NCBI RefSeq assembly: GCF_000429865.1
Contig: NZ_AUCR01000002.1
Span: 278,978 to 342,977 of the forward strand
From: Cucumibacter marinus DSM 18995
GTDB taxonomy: Bacteria > Pseudomonadota > Alphaproteobacteria > Rhizobiales > Devosiaceae
Direction of reading: 5' to 3'
Length of the DNA: 64,000 bases
Below are positions 35,308 through 44,462 of this stretch, piece by piece. The notes beneath the pieces were generated by a model that was not told where the DNA came from, searched no databases, and saw only the letters and a program-made list of their open reading frames with translations. Position 1 is the stretch's first letter. The number at the start of each line of letters is the position of its first letter. The position numbers and the translations under genes are program-made.

Positions 35308-36726
35308 TCAGCGTGTCTTGATCACCTTGTCGGGGTTCATGATCCCTTCGGGGTCGATGGCGTTCTTGATCTTGTGCATCAGGTCGAGTTCCGCGTCCGA
35401 CATGGCAGCAGCGGCGAGGTCGCGCTTGAGTTGCCCGAGCCCGTGTTCGGCGGAGACCGATCCGCCTAGTGCCACCGCGGTTGAATGCACCGCATCGGCG
35501 AGCGCGTTCTTGTGCTTGCGGAAGGTTTCGAGATCGATGCTGTCAGGCACCGCGACATTGTAGTGGATGTTACCGTCTCCGACATGGCCGAAGGGGATAG
35601 GGATCGCATCGGGCAGGACCGCCATCACCTTTTCTGTAGTCTTTTCGACGAATTCCGGGATTGCCTTGAGCGGCACCGAGGTGTCGGATTTGAGCGTCTT
35701 GGGTGAGACGCTGAGCGCTTCGCCCAGGCCCTCACGCAGCGCCCAGAATGCCTGGCGCTGTCCTTCGGACTGGGCGATCACCGCGTCTTCGAGCCCGACA
35801 TCTTCCCAGATCGCCGCCAATGCCTCTTCGAGCAGAGTGTTGAGATCGAGGGACTTGGCCGAGGCCTCAAGTTCGATCAGTGTTGCCCATTCGGGCAGTT
35901 CGGCGAAAGGTGCGTTGAGCTCGCCCTTGTGCGCCCGGATGGCCTCGAAGCCGGAACGCGGAATCAGTTCGAAGGCGCCGATCAGCTCGCCCACTTCCTC
36001 GCGCAGGCGGCGGAAGGTGGTGAGCGCGGTCGCCACATCCGGCACTGCGGCAATGGCGGTGGCCCGCACCCGCGGCTTGGGGCGCAAGGCGAGGGCGGCA
36101 GCGGTAACGATGCCAAGCGTGCCTTCTGCGCCGATGAAGAGTTGCTTGAGGTCGTAGCCGGTATTGTCCTTGCGCAAGACTTTCATGCCGTCCCAGATCG
36201 TGCCGTCTGGCAACACCACTTCAAGTCCCAGGATCTGGGCGCGGGTCATGCCGTAACGCACGACATTGTTGCCGCCCGCATTGGTTCCGATTATGCCGCC
36301 GATATGGGCGGTGCCTTCACCGCCAAACGAGACCGGGAACAGTCGGTTGGCGTCGTCGGCGGCCTTTTGCACATGGGCCAGCACCACGCCGGCCTCGGCG
36401 ATGATCACGTCGTTGTCAGTGTCGACTTCGCGAATGGTGTTCATGCGCTCGAGCGAAATGACGATCTGTCTGGCTTCGGGGGTCGGTGTCGCACCGCCAT
36501 TGAAGCCCGAGCCGCCCCCGCGGGTGGCGATGGCGATGTTGTGTTCGGCGCAGAGCCTGACAATGGCCGCGACCTGTTCGGTGTTGCGCGGTTTGACCGC
36601 CGCGATCGCCGGCTGGTGAAACTCACCCAGTGCATCCTCGAGATAGGGGTCGATATCGGGCGAGGTGGTGACGATATCGCGGGCGTCGAGAATGGCGGAA
36701 AGCGCGTCGAGCATTGCGGGCCTCAT
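35308..36726 (-). CDS. FAD-linked oxidase (D-2-hydroxyacid dehydrogenase, GlcD/D-2HGDH type)
   Basis: This 472-residue flavoprotein has an N-terminal FAD_binding_4 domain (ATRGGGSGFNGGATP, GGIIGTNAGGNNVVRYG) and a C-terminal FAD-oxidase_C domain ending AEHGLGQLKRDLA...DPEGIMNPDKV, like D-2-hydroxyglutarate dehydrogenase, D-lactate dehydrogenase and GlcD. It passes electrons from a D-2-hydroxy acid to a quinone or transfer flavoprotein. The start at 36726 is the first giving the conserved region; further upstream residues look spurious. It is the last gene of the TAXI-TRAP operon by direction, 137 bases from the BKACE gene, so cotranscription is likely but not certain. Confidence 0.87.
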   Translation of the reverse strand: MRPAMLDALSAILDARDIVTTSPDIDPYLEDALGEFHQPAIAAVKPRNTEQVAAIVRLCAEHNIAIATRGGGSGFNGGATPTPEARQIVISLERMNTIREVDTDNDVIIAEAGVVLAHVQKAADDANRLFPVSFGGEGTAHIGGIIGTNAGGNNVVRYGMTRAQILGLEVVLPDGTIWDGMKVLRKDNTGYDLKQLFIGAEGTLGIVTAAALALRPKPRVRATAIAAVPDVATALTTFRRLREEVGELIGAFELIPRSGFEAIRAHKGELNAPFAELPEWATLIELEASAKSLDLNTLLEEALAAIWEDVGLEDAVIAQSEGQRQAFWALREGLGEALSVSPKTLKSDTSVPLKAIPEFVEKTTEKVMAVLPDAIPIPFGHVGDGNIHYNVAVPDSIDLETFRKHKNALADAVHSTAVALGGSVSAEHGLGQLKRDLAAAAMSDAELDLMHKIKNAIDPEGIMNPDKVIKTR

Positions 36727-36863
36727 GGTCGTTGGTCGGGGCACAAAGCACGGTCCGGGCGGCGAATTCAAGCCCGGGATCAAGCCTTTGGCAGGTGCGC
36801 AAGGCTTGCGGATAGCCCTCGCCAAGGCAATCCACCAATCAGCCGAGTGTGGTTACCTGCCGG

Positions 36864-37676
36864 TTACTGATCGATCATGTTGGCGGTGTGCTTGGCGATT
36901 GTCGCCTGGGTGGCGAGCGCCAGCACCAGCTCGCGCACCCTTGCGGCATTGTCGAGGGCGGGCTTGCCGTCGCGGTTCTTGAGGTTGTTCTCGAACCCGA
37001 TGCGACAATCGCCCCCGGCGGCGGCTGCAGCCAGCAGGCAATCGGTTTCCGCACGCCCGAAGGCGCAGACCATGAACCGGCTGCCCTCGGAGAGCCCGCT
37101 TGCGCGCCACGCGTTCATGAACGGGGACAGGTCCGAAGGGTGGCTCTGCTGGTTTTCCGCATAGCGGCCGAGCACGAAAAGCACCGAGAGACCCGCGCGG
37201 GGCACGTCACCGGCGCGGACCAGATTGCGCAGCCAGATCACTTCGTCGGGGCTGTAGAGAATGTGCTGAAGGTCGATTCCGGCTTCGTCGGCCCAATGGT
37301 AGAACCGCCGGGCGGCACCGCGATCGTCCGCAGCTGCCATTTCCCTCAGCGCCACGGAAACCGCGTCGGGCGAGACTGTCTCGACCACTGCGCGCTGTTC
37401 CTCCGGGCTATAGCGCCCCACGGCTTCAGTCGTGATCTGAATGCCCATTTTCGGCGCGGCTGCTTCGATGGCGGCAATCGCCTCGGCATACAGTCCGGCG
37501 TCGAGCGTGTGACGGCCTTCGGCATCGCGCACATGCACATGGATGGCGTGTGCGCCGGCCTCCTGGCAGGCTGCGGCGGTTTTGGCGATTTCTTCGATGG
37601 TGACGGGCAGGGCCGGGTGATCGGCCTTACCCCGCCTGGCGCCATTGGGCGCCACCATGATCCTTGCCTTGTGCAT
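36864..37676 (-). CDS. Beta-keto acid cleavage enzyme family (BKACE, DUF849)
   Basis: This 270-residue zinc-dependent TIM-barrel protein belongs to the BKACE family, whose members react a beta-keto acid with acetyl-CoA to make acetoacetate and a new acyl-CoA (first known as Kce in lysine fermentation). The metal site is His46-Val-His48 in AIHVHVRDAEG, and IQITTEAVGRYS and FGRAE segments follow the family pattern. It lies 7 bases from the aminotransferase gene, which would make the beta-keto acid from a beta-amino acid. The family holds dozens of substrate groups, so the substrate stays open. The protein is slightly short (usual 275-310). Confidence 0.88.
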   Translation of the reverse strand: MHKARIMVAPNGARRGKADHPALPVTIEEIAKTAAACQEAGAHAIHVHVRDAEGRHTLDAGLYAEAIAAIEAAAPKMGIQITTEAVGRYSPEEQRAVVETVSPDAVSVALREMAAADDRGAARRFYHWADEAGIDLQHILYSPDEVIWLRNLVRAGDVPRAGLSVLFVLGRYAENQQSHPSDLSPFMNAWRASGLSEGSRFMVCAFGRAETDCLLAAAAAGGDCRIGFENNLKNRDGKPALDNAARVRELVLALATQATIAKHTANMIDQ

Positions 37677-37683
37677 TGCGTCC

Positions 37684-39021
37684 CTATCGGGCGTCCAGTG
37701 CGGTCTCGATCGCCACCGCCAGCCGCTCGACGATGAGCGGAATATGCTCATCCTCGAGGATATAGGGCGGGGCAAGCAGCACATGGTCGCCCAAGCGTCC
37801 GTCGATTGTCCCGCCTCCAGGATAGCAGATCAGGCCTTGATCCATCGCGGCTTTTTTAATCTTTCCGTTAATCTGCCGGGCGGGATCGAACGCGGCCTTG
37901 GTGTCCTTGTCTTCGACGAGCTCGAGCCCGAGGAAAAGGCCGCGCCCTCGAATGTCGCCGATATGCGGGTGCTGACCGAACTGTGCGTCGAGTGCAGAGC
38001 GGAGCTTTTTGCCCTTGTCGCGGACGTTTTCGATGAGGTTCTCTTTTTCGATCGCGTCGAGTACCGCCACCCCGGTGGCGCAGGCGACCGGATGACCCAT
38101 ATAGGTGTGGCCGTGCTGGAAGAAGCCGGAGCCTGAAGCGATGGCGTGGTAGATGCTGTCGCTCAGCATCATCACGCCCAGCGGTTGCACCCCCGCGCCG
38201 ATGCCTTTGGCGAGGGTGACAATATCGGGCACGACGTCTTCCTGCTCGAAAGCAAAGAAGCTGCCGGTCCGACCCGAACCGCACATCACCTCGTCGAGGA
38301 TCAGCAGAACCCCATATTTGTCGCAGATGCGGCGGATACGCCCGAAATACTCAGGCGGAGCTGGCACCGCGCCCATGGTGGCGCCAACAACCGGTTCGGC
38401 GATGAAGGCGGCGACATTGTCCGGGCCGAGTTCAAGGATGCGGGTTTCGAGTTCATCCGCCACTCGGCGGGCATAGTCCCCTTCGCTCTCTCCCCGATGA
38501 CCAAAACGCCAATAATGGCAGGGGGCGATATGCGACATGGCGCCCGACAGCATGGGCTCGAACTGTCCGCGCCGCCAGCGATTGCCGCCGGCCGCGAGCG
38601 CACCCAACGTATTGCCGTGATAACTTTGCCAGCGGGCGATGACATGCCGGCGCGAGGATTGGCCGATCTCGAGGAAATACTGGCGCGCAAGCTTGATTGC
38701 CGCCTCCACCGCCTCCGAGCCACCGGAGACGGGATAGACCTTGCTCAGGCTTTTAGGCGCCAGTGCCGCCAACCGTTCGCCCAGTTCCTCGGCGGGCTCG
38801 GAGGTGAAGAAGCCGGTATGGGCGAAGGCGATCTTGTCGAGCTGGGCCTTGGCCGCCGCAATAGCGCCAGGATGACTATGGCCGAGCGGGGACACCGCGG
38901 CTCCGCCCGATGCGTCGAGATAGGTTTTGCCGCTGGTGTCAGTCAGCCAAACACCCTTGCCGCTTGCCACGACAGGCATGTCGGCGCCGGTCTTTCGGCC
39001 CAGAAGGTGGGCGGACTGCAT
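37684..39021 (-). CDS. Class III aminotransferase (omega/beta-amino acid type)
   Basis: This 445-residue PLP enzyme shows the class III plan: SGGAAVSPLGHSHPGAI, the aspartate in LLILDEVMCGSGRTGSFF, and the Schiff-base lysine in VTLAKGIGAGVQPLG, with HGHTYMGHPVACATG as the phosphate-binding threonine segment. That set is typical of beta-alanine:pyruvate-type and omega-amine transaminases rather than ornithine ones. It lies between the universal stress protein gene and the BKACE gene, so it probably turns an imported amine into a keto acid for BKACE (inference). Confidence 0.9.
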   Translation of the reverse strand: MQSAHLLGRKTGADMPVVASGKGVWLTDTSGKTYLDASGGAAVSPLGHSHPGAIAAAKAQLDKIAFAHTGFFTSEPAEELGERLAALAPKSLSKVYPVSGGSEAVEAAIKLARQYFLEIGQSSRRHVIARWQSYHGNTLGALAAGGNRWRRGQFEPMLSGAMSHIAPCHYWRFGHRGESEGDYARRVADELETRILELGPDNVAAFIAEPVVGATMGAVPAPPEYFGRIRRICDKYGVLLILDEVMCGSGRTGSFFAFEQEDVVPDIVTLAKGIGAGVQPLGVMMLSDSIYHAIASGSGFFQHGHTYMGHPVACATGVAVLDAIEKENLIENVRDKGKKLRSALDAQFGQHPHIGDIRGRGLFLGLELVEDKDTKAAFDPARQINGKIKKAAMDQGLICYPGGGTIDGRLGDHVLLAPPYILEDEHIPLIVERLAVAIETALDAR

Positions 39022-39045
39022 AATCTCCCCCCGATGTTGCCGGGG

Positions 39046-39474
39046 CTAGCGCCTGACGACGAAAACGGACTGGTTGGCGTGGCGGACAACCCGGGCAGCG
39101 TTGGGACCGAGCAGATAGTCCCTCAGGGCCGGGCGGTGCGCGGCGAGCATGATCAGGTCGCAGCCGAACTTGTCTGCGGCCTTCATGATCTCATCGTAGA
39201 TGGTGCCATGGGCGACATGGCCCTTCATGGCGCCGGGGACCTCGGCATTGTCGTCGAGGAACTTGATCAGTGCCTCTCGGGCAGCGGTCATGGCGTTCTG
39301 TTCATAGTCGGGCGGGAAGAACGAACCGACCAGCGGCATGGTGTAGCTGGGCACAACGGTCAGCACATGCAGTTCCGCATTGTGGGAGCTGGCGAGCGCT
39401 TCGGCTTCCTTGAGCAGGGGCAAAAGGCTGTCTTCGTCCCCGAGATCGACCGCGAGAAGTATTTTCTTGTACAT
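39046..39474 (-). CDS. Universal stress protein (TRAP-associated)
   Basis: This 142-residue UspA-fold protein starts KKILLAVDLGDEDSLLPLLKEA and ends ARVVRHANQSVFVVRR, with the ATP-binding G-2x-G-9x-GS motif missing or altered (DLIMLAAHRPALRDYLLGPNAARVV). Its start overlaps the stop of the fused TRAP permease by one base. TeaD of Halomonas elongata is a comparable Usp that regulates a TRAP importer, so it may adjust the transporter here. Confidence 0.88.
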   Translation of the reverse strand: MYKKILLAVDLGDEDSLLPLLKEAEALASSHNAELHVLTVVPSYTMPLVGSFFPPDYEQNAMTAAREALIKFLDDNAEVPGAMKGHVAHGTIYDEIMKAADKFGCDLIMLAAHRPALRDYLLGPNAARVVRHANQSVFVVRR

Positions 39475-42128
39475 CAGAATGCTCCGAAGAAGGCCGGCAC
39501 CGTCTGCCGGCGGCGCTGCATCCAGATCACGAAACCAAGCAGCAGGATGGCCGGGATATAGAAGACTTCCTTGGGCATCCGCTCGGCTTCGACCTGCACC
39601 TGTTCGACATGCACCGGCACATCGCCATAGAAGTCGAACTCGGTGAATTTCTCGAAGAAGGGCGTGCCGGGCAGCGGTTCGAGCACCTCGGCGCCGGATT
39701 CATCGACCAGCAGGTCGAGCCCGGCGCGGGAAAGGCGTTCCTCGCCCGTCCCCGCTTCGCCCAGATCGACCTGGATCGTCGTGGTCAGCGTTTCCTCGAA
39801 AATGTCGAAATCAGTGCCGGTCAGCACAAGCCGGATCGAACTGCCCGGTGGCTGCTGTTCGGCCACGGTCATCACCTCGGCCGGCGGTGGATTGTCAAAG
39901 GCGGGTTGCACCTGGTCGAGCCAGAAACCGGGGCGGAACAGGGTGAAGGCAACGAGCAGGAGCGCCAGGGATTCCCATATGCGGCTCTTGGCGAAGAAAT
40001 AGCCCTGGGTCGCCGCTGCAAAGAGCAGCATTGCGATCACCGCGACGATGAACACGAAGATCGCTTTCATCGGCCCGACATCGATCAACAAAAGCTCGGT
40101 GTTGAAGATGAACAGGAACGGCAGCAGCGCGGTCCGGATATCGTAGGTGAAGCCCTGCACACCGGTGCGGATGGGGTCGCCTCCCGATATCGCCGCCGCC
40201 GCGAAGGCGGCCAGCCCAACGGGCGGCGTATCGTCCGCCAGAATACCGAAATAGAAGACGAACAGGTGAACGGCGACCAGCGGCACGATCAGGCCCGACT
40301 GCGCACCCACCGCCACGATCACCGGCGCCATCAGCGAAGAAACGACGATGTAGTTGGCGGTGGTGGGCAGGCCCATGCCGAGGATCAGGCTCATCACGGC
40401 GACCAGCAGCAACATGACGATGAGGTTGCCGCCGGAGAGGAACTCGACAAAGGCGCCAACGACCTGGTGGGCGCCGGTCAGCGAGACCGTGCCGACAATG
40501 ATGCCGGCGGTGGCGGTGGCCACCCCGATGCCGATCATGTTGCGGGCGCCGGCAATCATGCCGGAGATGAAATCGTCGAAACCCTGTCTCAGCGCGGCAC
40601 CGATATCGCCGGCGCTGCGCATCATCACCTTGAGCGGGCGCTGGGTCAGCACAATGAAGATCATGCACAGGGTTGCCCAATAGGCGGAGAGTTGGGGAGA
40701 GAGGCGCTCGACAAGGATGCACCAGATCAGAACGACGATCGGCAGGATGAAGTAAAGCCCGGTGATTGCCACTTCGCCTGGTCGCGGCAGTTCCTCCATC
40801 GGCGCGTTGGGGTCGTCCATCTCAAGATCGGGTTTGCGTGCCGCAAGCCAGAGCAAAACGAGGTAGCCGGCAAGGAACAACAGCGCCGCGGTCCAGAAGG
40901 TGATGCCCGGGAACGCGGTCTTGACCCAGCCAAGTCCGTAATAGACGACGGCCGCCAGCACCACGATGCCGATGAAGCCGAACAGGACACCCGAAAGCCG
41001 CTGGGCCAGTGTGCCGAGCGGGGAAGGGCGCTTCATGCCTTCAAGGCCCAGTTTGAGGGCTTCGAGGTGCACGATATAGACCAGCGCGATGTAGGAGATC
41101 ACCGCGGGCAACAGCGCGTGCTTGAGAAGCTCCGGATAAGGTATGCCGGTGAATTCCGCGATCAGGAAGGCGGCGGCGCCCATGACCGGCGGGGTCAATT
41201 GCCCGTTGGTCGACGAGGCGACTTCGACAGCGCCTGCCTTTTCGGGTTTGAAGCCGGCGCGCTTCATCAGCGGGATCGTGAAGGTGCCGGTGGTCACCAC
41301 GTTGGCGATCGAGGAACCCGAATAAAGCCCCGACAGGGCGGAGGCAACGACGGCTGCCTTGGCCGGCCCGCCGCGGAAATGTCCGAGCAGGGCGAAGGCC
41401 AGCTTGATGAAGTAGTTGCCGGCCCCGGCCTTTTCGAGCAGCGAGCCGAACAGCACGAACAGGAAAATCATGGTGGCCGAGACGCCGAGCGCGACCCCGA
41501 ACACGCCTTCGGTCTGCATCCAGAAGTGCCACATGGCCTTGCCGAAGCTGGCACCTTTCCACTGGATGGCATCGGGCAGCCAGCTGGCATTGCCGAAGAA
41601 GACGTAGAGCATGAACACGCCGGCGACGATCACCAGCGGCAGGCCGAGCGCACGATAGACCGCGATGGCCAGCAGGATGATACCCATGGCCGAGATGACG
41701 AGGTCGGCGTTGGTGGGCAGACCGGCGCGATTGGCGATCTGATCGGCGAAAACAAAGAGATAGAGACAGGAAACCGCGCCAAGGGCTGCGAGGATCCAGT
41801 CATACCAGGGGACACGGTCGCGCGGGCTCGATTTGAGGAGCGGATAGGCGAGCATCGCCAGGGCGAGCGCAAAGGCCAGGTGGATCTGGCGGGTGTCCTG
41901 GTTGTTGAGAACCCAGAAACTGCGGCCGGTGACTTCGGCCAAGATGAAGGGGATATTCGAGGAAATATAGAGCTGGAAGCAGGACCAGATAAACGCAAGT
42001 GACAGGATGAACTTGCCGACCCAGCCGGCGGCCTGCCGGGCGCCGGATTCGACCTCGGCGACCATCATATCGACGTCGGCGCCTGACTTCTGGCCACCCG
42101 GAGTATCGTCTACATTCGTATTGCTCAT
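39474..42128 (-). CDS. TRAP transporter fused permease (DctQM, TAXI type) with C-terminal DUF3394
   Basis: This 884-residue membrane protein combines a DctQ-like N-terminal part and a DctM-like large permease in one chain, as in TAXI-TRAP systems. The M part contains GLYSGSSIANVVTTGTFTIP and GMGLPTTANYIVVSS, both diagnostic. After the last core helix, residues about 730-850 form a periplasmic beta-rich piece (LVLTGTDFDIFEETLTTTIQV) and a final helix ending in MQRRR; this is the DUF3394 extension found in many fused TRAP permeases. It is followed, with a one-base overlap, by the Usp gene. Confidence 0.93.
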   Translation of the reverse strand: MSNTNVDDTPGGQKSGADVDMMVAEVESGARQAAGWVGKFILSLAFIWSCFQLYISSNIPFILAEVTGRSFWVLNNQDTRQIHLAFALALAMLAYPLLKSSPRDRVPWYDWILAALGAVSCLYLFVFADQIANRAGLPTNADLVISAMGIILLAIAVYRALGLPLVIVAGVFMLYVFFGNASWLPDAIQWKGASFGKAMWHFWMQTEGVFGVALGVSATMIFLFVLFGSLLEKAGAGNYFIKLAFALLGHFRGGPAKAAVVASALSGLYSGSSIANVVTTGTFTIPLMKRAGFKPEKAGAVEVASSTNGQLTPPVMGAAAFLIAEFTGIPYPELLKHALLPAVISYIALVYIVHLEALKLGLEGMKRPSPLGTLAQRLSGVLFGFIGIVVLAAVVYYGLGWVKTAFPGITFWTAALLFLAGYLVLLWLAARKPDLEMDDPNAPMEELPRPGEVAITGLYFILPIVVLIWCILVERLSPQLSAYWATLCMIFIVLTQRPLKVMMRSAGDIGAALRQGFDDFISGMIAGARNMIGIGVATATAGIIVGTVSLTGAHQVVGAFVEFLSGGNLIVMLLLVAVMSLILGMGLPTTANYIVVSSLMAPVIVAVGAQSGLIVPLVAVHLFVFYFGILADDTPPVGLAAFAAAAISGGDPIRTGVQGFTYDIRTALLPFLFIFNTELLLIDVGPMKAIFVFIVAVIAMLLFAAATQGYFFAKSRIWESLALLLVAFTLFRPGFWLDQVQPAFDNPPPAEVMTVAEQQPPGSSIRLVLTGTDFDIFEETLTTTIQVDLGEAGTGEERLSRAGLDLLVDESGAEVLEPLPGTPFFEKFTEFDFYGDVPVHVEQVQVEAERMPKEVFYIPAILLLGFVIWMQRRRQTVPAFFGAF

Positions 42129-42201
42129 CGCTCCCCCCTGAGACTACGAAACGCCGGCGCCGGATTGTTCGTGTCGGAGGCGCGAGGCGGTCAAAGCAAA
42201 G

Positions 42202-42228
42202 CCGGGCGGCCGCTGGGACCGCCCGGAA
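42202..42228. other. Intercistronic hairpin between TAXI binding protein and permease genes
   Basis: CCGGGCGG-CCGCTGGGA-CCGCCCGG forms an eight-pair GC stem in the 112-base gap. The following minus-strand sequence (CTTTGCTTTG) is only weakly T-rich, so it is more likely an mRNA-stabilising hairpin than a full terminator. Confidence 0.55.
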
Positions 42229-42240
42229 AACTGCGCCGGA

Positions 42241-43206
42241 TTACATCCAGCCGCGTTCCTCGTAGTACTTCTTGGCGCCGTCATGCAGCGGTGCCGAGAG
42301 GCCGTCCGAGATCATTTCGGACTCTTTGAGGTTCGAGAAGGCGGGGTGCAGACCCTTGAAGTCGTCGAAGTTCTCGAAGACCGCCTTGACGACCGTGTAG
42401 ACCACTTCGTCGGGCACGTCGGCCGAGGTCACGAAAGTCGCGCCCACACCGAAGGTGGTGGCATCGCGCTCAAGCCCCGGATAGAGGCTCGCGGGGATGG
42501 TGGCCACGCGGTAGTAGGGGTTGTCGTTGACGAGCTTGTCGACTTCCGGGCCGGTCACGTCAGCGATAACGGCACCGCAGGTGGAGATCGCTTCGGTGAT
42601 GTTCGCGCTCGGATGACCGACGGTGTAGACATAGGCGTCGAAATTGCCGTCGCACAGGGCGGCGGGGCTTTCGGCGGCCTTGAGCTCACCGGCGAGGGCC
42701 AGGTCGTCCGTGGTCCAGCCATAGGCGTCCATCAGCACTTCCATCGTGCCGCGCTGACCTGAACCGGGGTTACCGATGTTCACGCGCTTGCCCTTGAGGT
42801 CCGAGAAGTTCTCGATGCCGCTATCGGGCGTGGTCACGAGGGTGAACGGCTCCGGGTGCACCGAGAAGACGGCGCGCAGGCCTTCAAACGGGCCCTGGTC
42901 CGCGAAAGAGGACGTGCCGTTATAGGCGTGGTACTGCCAGTCAGACTGGGCGACGCCGAATTCAAGTTCTCCGGCGCGGATGGTGTTGAGGTTGTAGACC
43001 GAACCACCGGTCGATTCCGCCGAGCAGCGGATGCCGTGGTCCTTGCGGCCCTGATTCACCAGACGGCAGATGGCGCCACCGGTGGGATAATACACCCCGG
43101 TCACCCCGCCGGTGCCGATCGAAATGAATTGCTGTTGAGCGCTGGCAGCGCCGGAAAAAGCTCCGGCGGACAGCGCAACCATGGCGGCGAGAGCAAGTTT
43201 GTTCAT
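42241..43206 (-). CDS. TAXI-family TRAP substrate-binding protein
   Basis: This 321-residue periplasmic protein has a signal peptide ([15 protein letters not shown]...ASAQQ) and TAXI hallmarks: [20 protein letters not shown] at the mature N terminus, [12 protein letters not shown], and [19 protein letters not shown] proteins mostly serve fused TRAP permeases and bind glutamate-like or other carboxylates. The start at 43206 gives the clean leader; an upstream start adds 14 residues. It is the first gene of the six-gene operon and faces the RpiR-type regulator. Confidence 0.92.
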   Translation of the reverse strand: MNKLALAAMVALSAGAFSGAASAQQQFISIGTGGVTGVYYPTGGAICRLVNQGRKDHGIRCSAESTGGSVYNLNTIRAGELEFGVAQSDWQYHAYNGTSSFADQGPFEGLRAVFSVHPEPFTLVTTPDSGIENFSDLKGKRVNIGNPGSGQRGTMEVLMDAYGWTTDDLALAGELKAAESPAALCDGNFDAYVYTVGHPSANITEAISTCGAVIADVTGPEVDKLVNDNPYYRVATIPASLYPGLERDATTFGVGATFVTSADVPDEVVYTVVKAVFENFDDFKGLHPAFSNLKESEMISDGLSAPLHDGAKKYYEERGWM

Positions 43207-43301
43207 CGCGTGCCTCCCTGTTGGTATCTGGAATTGGGTGCGTCTCAATTCGTTAGTACCTGCCGATCAAGGCACAAACGTTTTGCAGGCGTCAATATCG
43301 G

Positions 43302-43317
43302 TGAAACATTTGTTTCA
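43302..43317. promoter_or_regulatory. Candidate RpiR-type operator TGAAACATTTGTTTCA
   Basis: A 16-base palindrome with seven paired positions per arm lies in the divergent promoter between the TAXI binding-protein gene and the RpiR-type regulator. It is AT-rich and of the TGAAA/TTTCA kind often bound by SIS-domain regulators. It is a strong place to look for both autoregulation and control of the TAXI operon. Confidence 0.5.
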
Positions 43318-43401
43318 TGCGCTGAATGTGTTAATTGTCAGGCAAGCCCCGGATTCCTTGGGAGTCACAACAAGGGGCGGCAAAGAAAGTTTGGGGGAAA
43401 A

Positions 43402-44274
43402 TTGTCCAACCGGTCAAAATCGGAAGGAGAGGGCGCCGACGGGGGGCAGGCGGCCCGGGAAGTCGAGCGGCTGATCACGAGCCGTCTTTCGCAGATGCCG
43501 TCCCAGCTCAGGCGCCTGGCGCGTCATGTTCTTGCCCATGCGGATGAGGTCCCGTTTCTCACCGCGCGCGAACTGGCCATGGCTGCCGGCACCTCTCCCG
43601 CCACCGTTGTGCGACTTGCCCGGTATGTGGGGTTCGAAGGCTATCGCGATTTGCGCCGTGCGTTTCGAACCTTTGCGCCGCCAGCGCCGCCCGCGTCGAG
43701 GCAGAGCACTGTCCCGGGGCGTGAGTTGCTGGCCGGCTTTCCGGTTATCGACCGGCGCAAGGAAGATGTCTTCGTCGAGGCAGTCGATCGCGCCAGTGAC
43801 GCGATCCTCGCGGCGGAGACCGTGTTCGCCGTCGGCTTCCGGTCTGCGCATCCCTTTGCGCAGTATCTTGTCTATCTCGGGCGCATGGCGATGCCCAAGT
43901 TCCGGCTCGCCAACCAGACCATGTCCGGTGCCGCCGACCACCTGGCCATCGCCGGGCCGCGCGACCTTGTCATTGTCTATTCGGTCGCGCCCTATTCGAC
44001 CGAGGCGGTGCAACTCGGGCGCTATCTCAATGCCAACAACATTCCCAGCGTGGCGGTGACCGACAATGCCTCGTCGCCGCTGGGGGTCGCCTGTGATCAT
44101 GTGCTTGAAATCACCCGCGCGCGGGTCGGGCGGATTCATTCCATGGCAGCATGCCTCACCGCTTCGGAGGTCCTCCTCGCGGCCTGTTATTCCAAGCTCG
44201 GCGTCGATGCCGACCGCCAGATCAGCGCCTTTGAAGACCGTGTCCGCAAGATGAGCGGTTACTGGAGCGGGTGA
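43402..44274 (+). CDS. MurR/RpiR-family transcriptional regulator
   Basis: This protein of about 290 residues has an N-terminal RpiR helix-turn-helix (about 20-95; FLTARELAMAAGTSPATVVR, YVGFEGYRDLRRAF) and a C-terminal SIS sugar-isomerase domain (about 125-270; VFAVGFRSAHPFAQYLVYLG, VYSVAPYSTEAVQLG). I placed the start at a TTG (43402) behind GGGGGA because earlier in-frame codons lie in the promoter; this remains uncertain. SIS regulators sense phosphosugars or other ligands, and several alphaproteobacterial members control amino-acid or aminosulfonate genes. It is divergent from the TAXI-TRAP operon and probably controls it. Confidence 0.86.
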   Translation: MSNRSKSEGEGADGGQAAREVERLITSRLSQMPSQLRRLARHVLAHADEVPFLTARELAMAAGTSPATVVRLARYVGFEGYRDLRRAFRTFAPPAPPASRQSTVPGRELLAGFPVIDRRKEDVFVEAVDRASDAILAAETVFAVGFRSAHPFAQYLVYLGRMAMPKFRLANQTMSGAADHLAIAGPRDLVIVYSVAPYSTEAVQLGRYLNANNIPSVAVTDNASSPLGVACDHVLEITRARVGRIHSMAACLTASEVLLAACYSKLGVDADRQISAFEDRVRKMSGYWSG

Positions 44275-44299
44275 GGGAAGGAGTTTGCATCCCATTCCT

Positions 44300-44424
44300 C
44301 GTCACCCTCGGACTTGATCCGAGGGTCCATAAGGCGATTCAGCCCGTGCGGTGGTCGTGAGAGTCACGACTACTGCCCGAGTGTTTGTTCATCATGGATG
44401 CTCGGGTCAGGCCCGAGCATGACG
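44300..44424. repeat. Family A repeat, copy 3 (inverted arms, 125 bases)
   Basis: Starts CGTCACCCTCGGACTTGATCCGAGGG and ends ATGGATGCTCGGGTCAGGCCCGAGCATGACG. The arms that were left and right in copies 1, 2 and 4 are exchanged here, so it lies in the opposite orientation. It fills most of the gap between the regulator and the amino-acid importer. Confidence 0.7.
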
Positions 44425-44462
44425 AATGAGATGGGTCAGGCGGCAAGCCCAATCTTGGTGTC

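Noticed and set aside
39609..42002. Long open frame on the plus strand over the fused TRAP permease
   Set aside because: It is antisense to a well-recognised membrane protein; the predicted product is full of Asp, Glu, His, Gln and Arg, the normal mirror of hydrophobic codons in GC-rich DNA, and has no family match.
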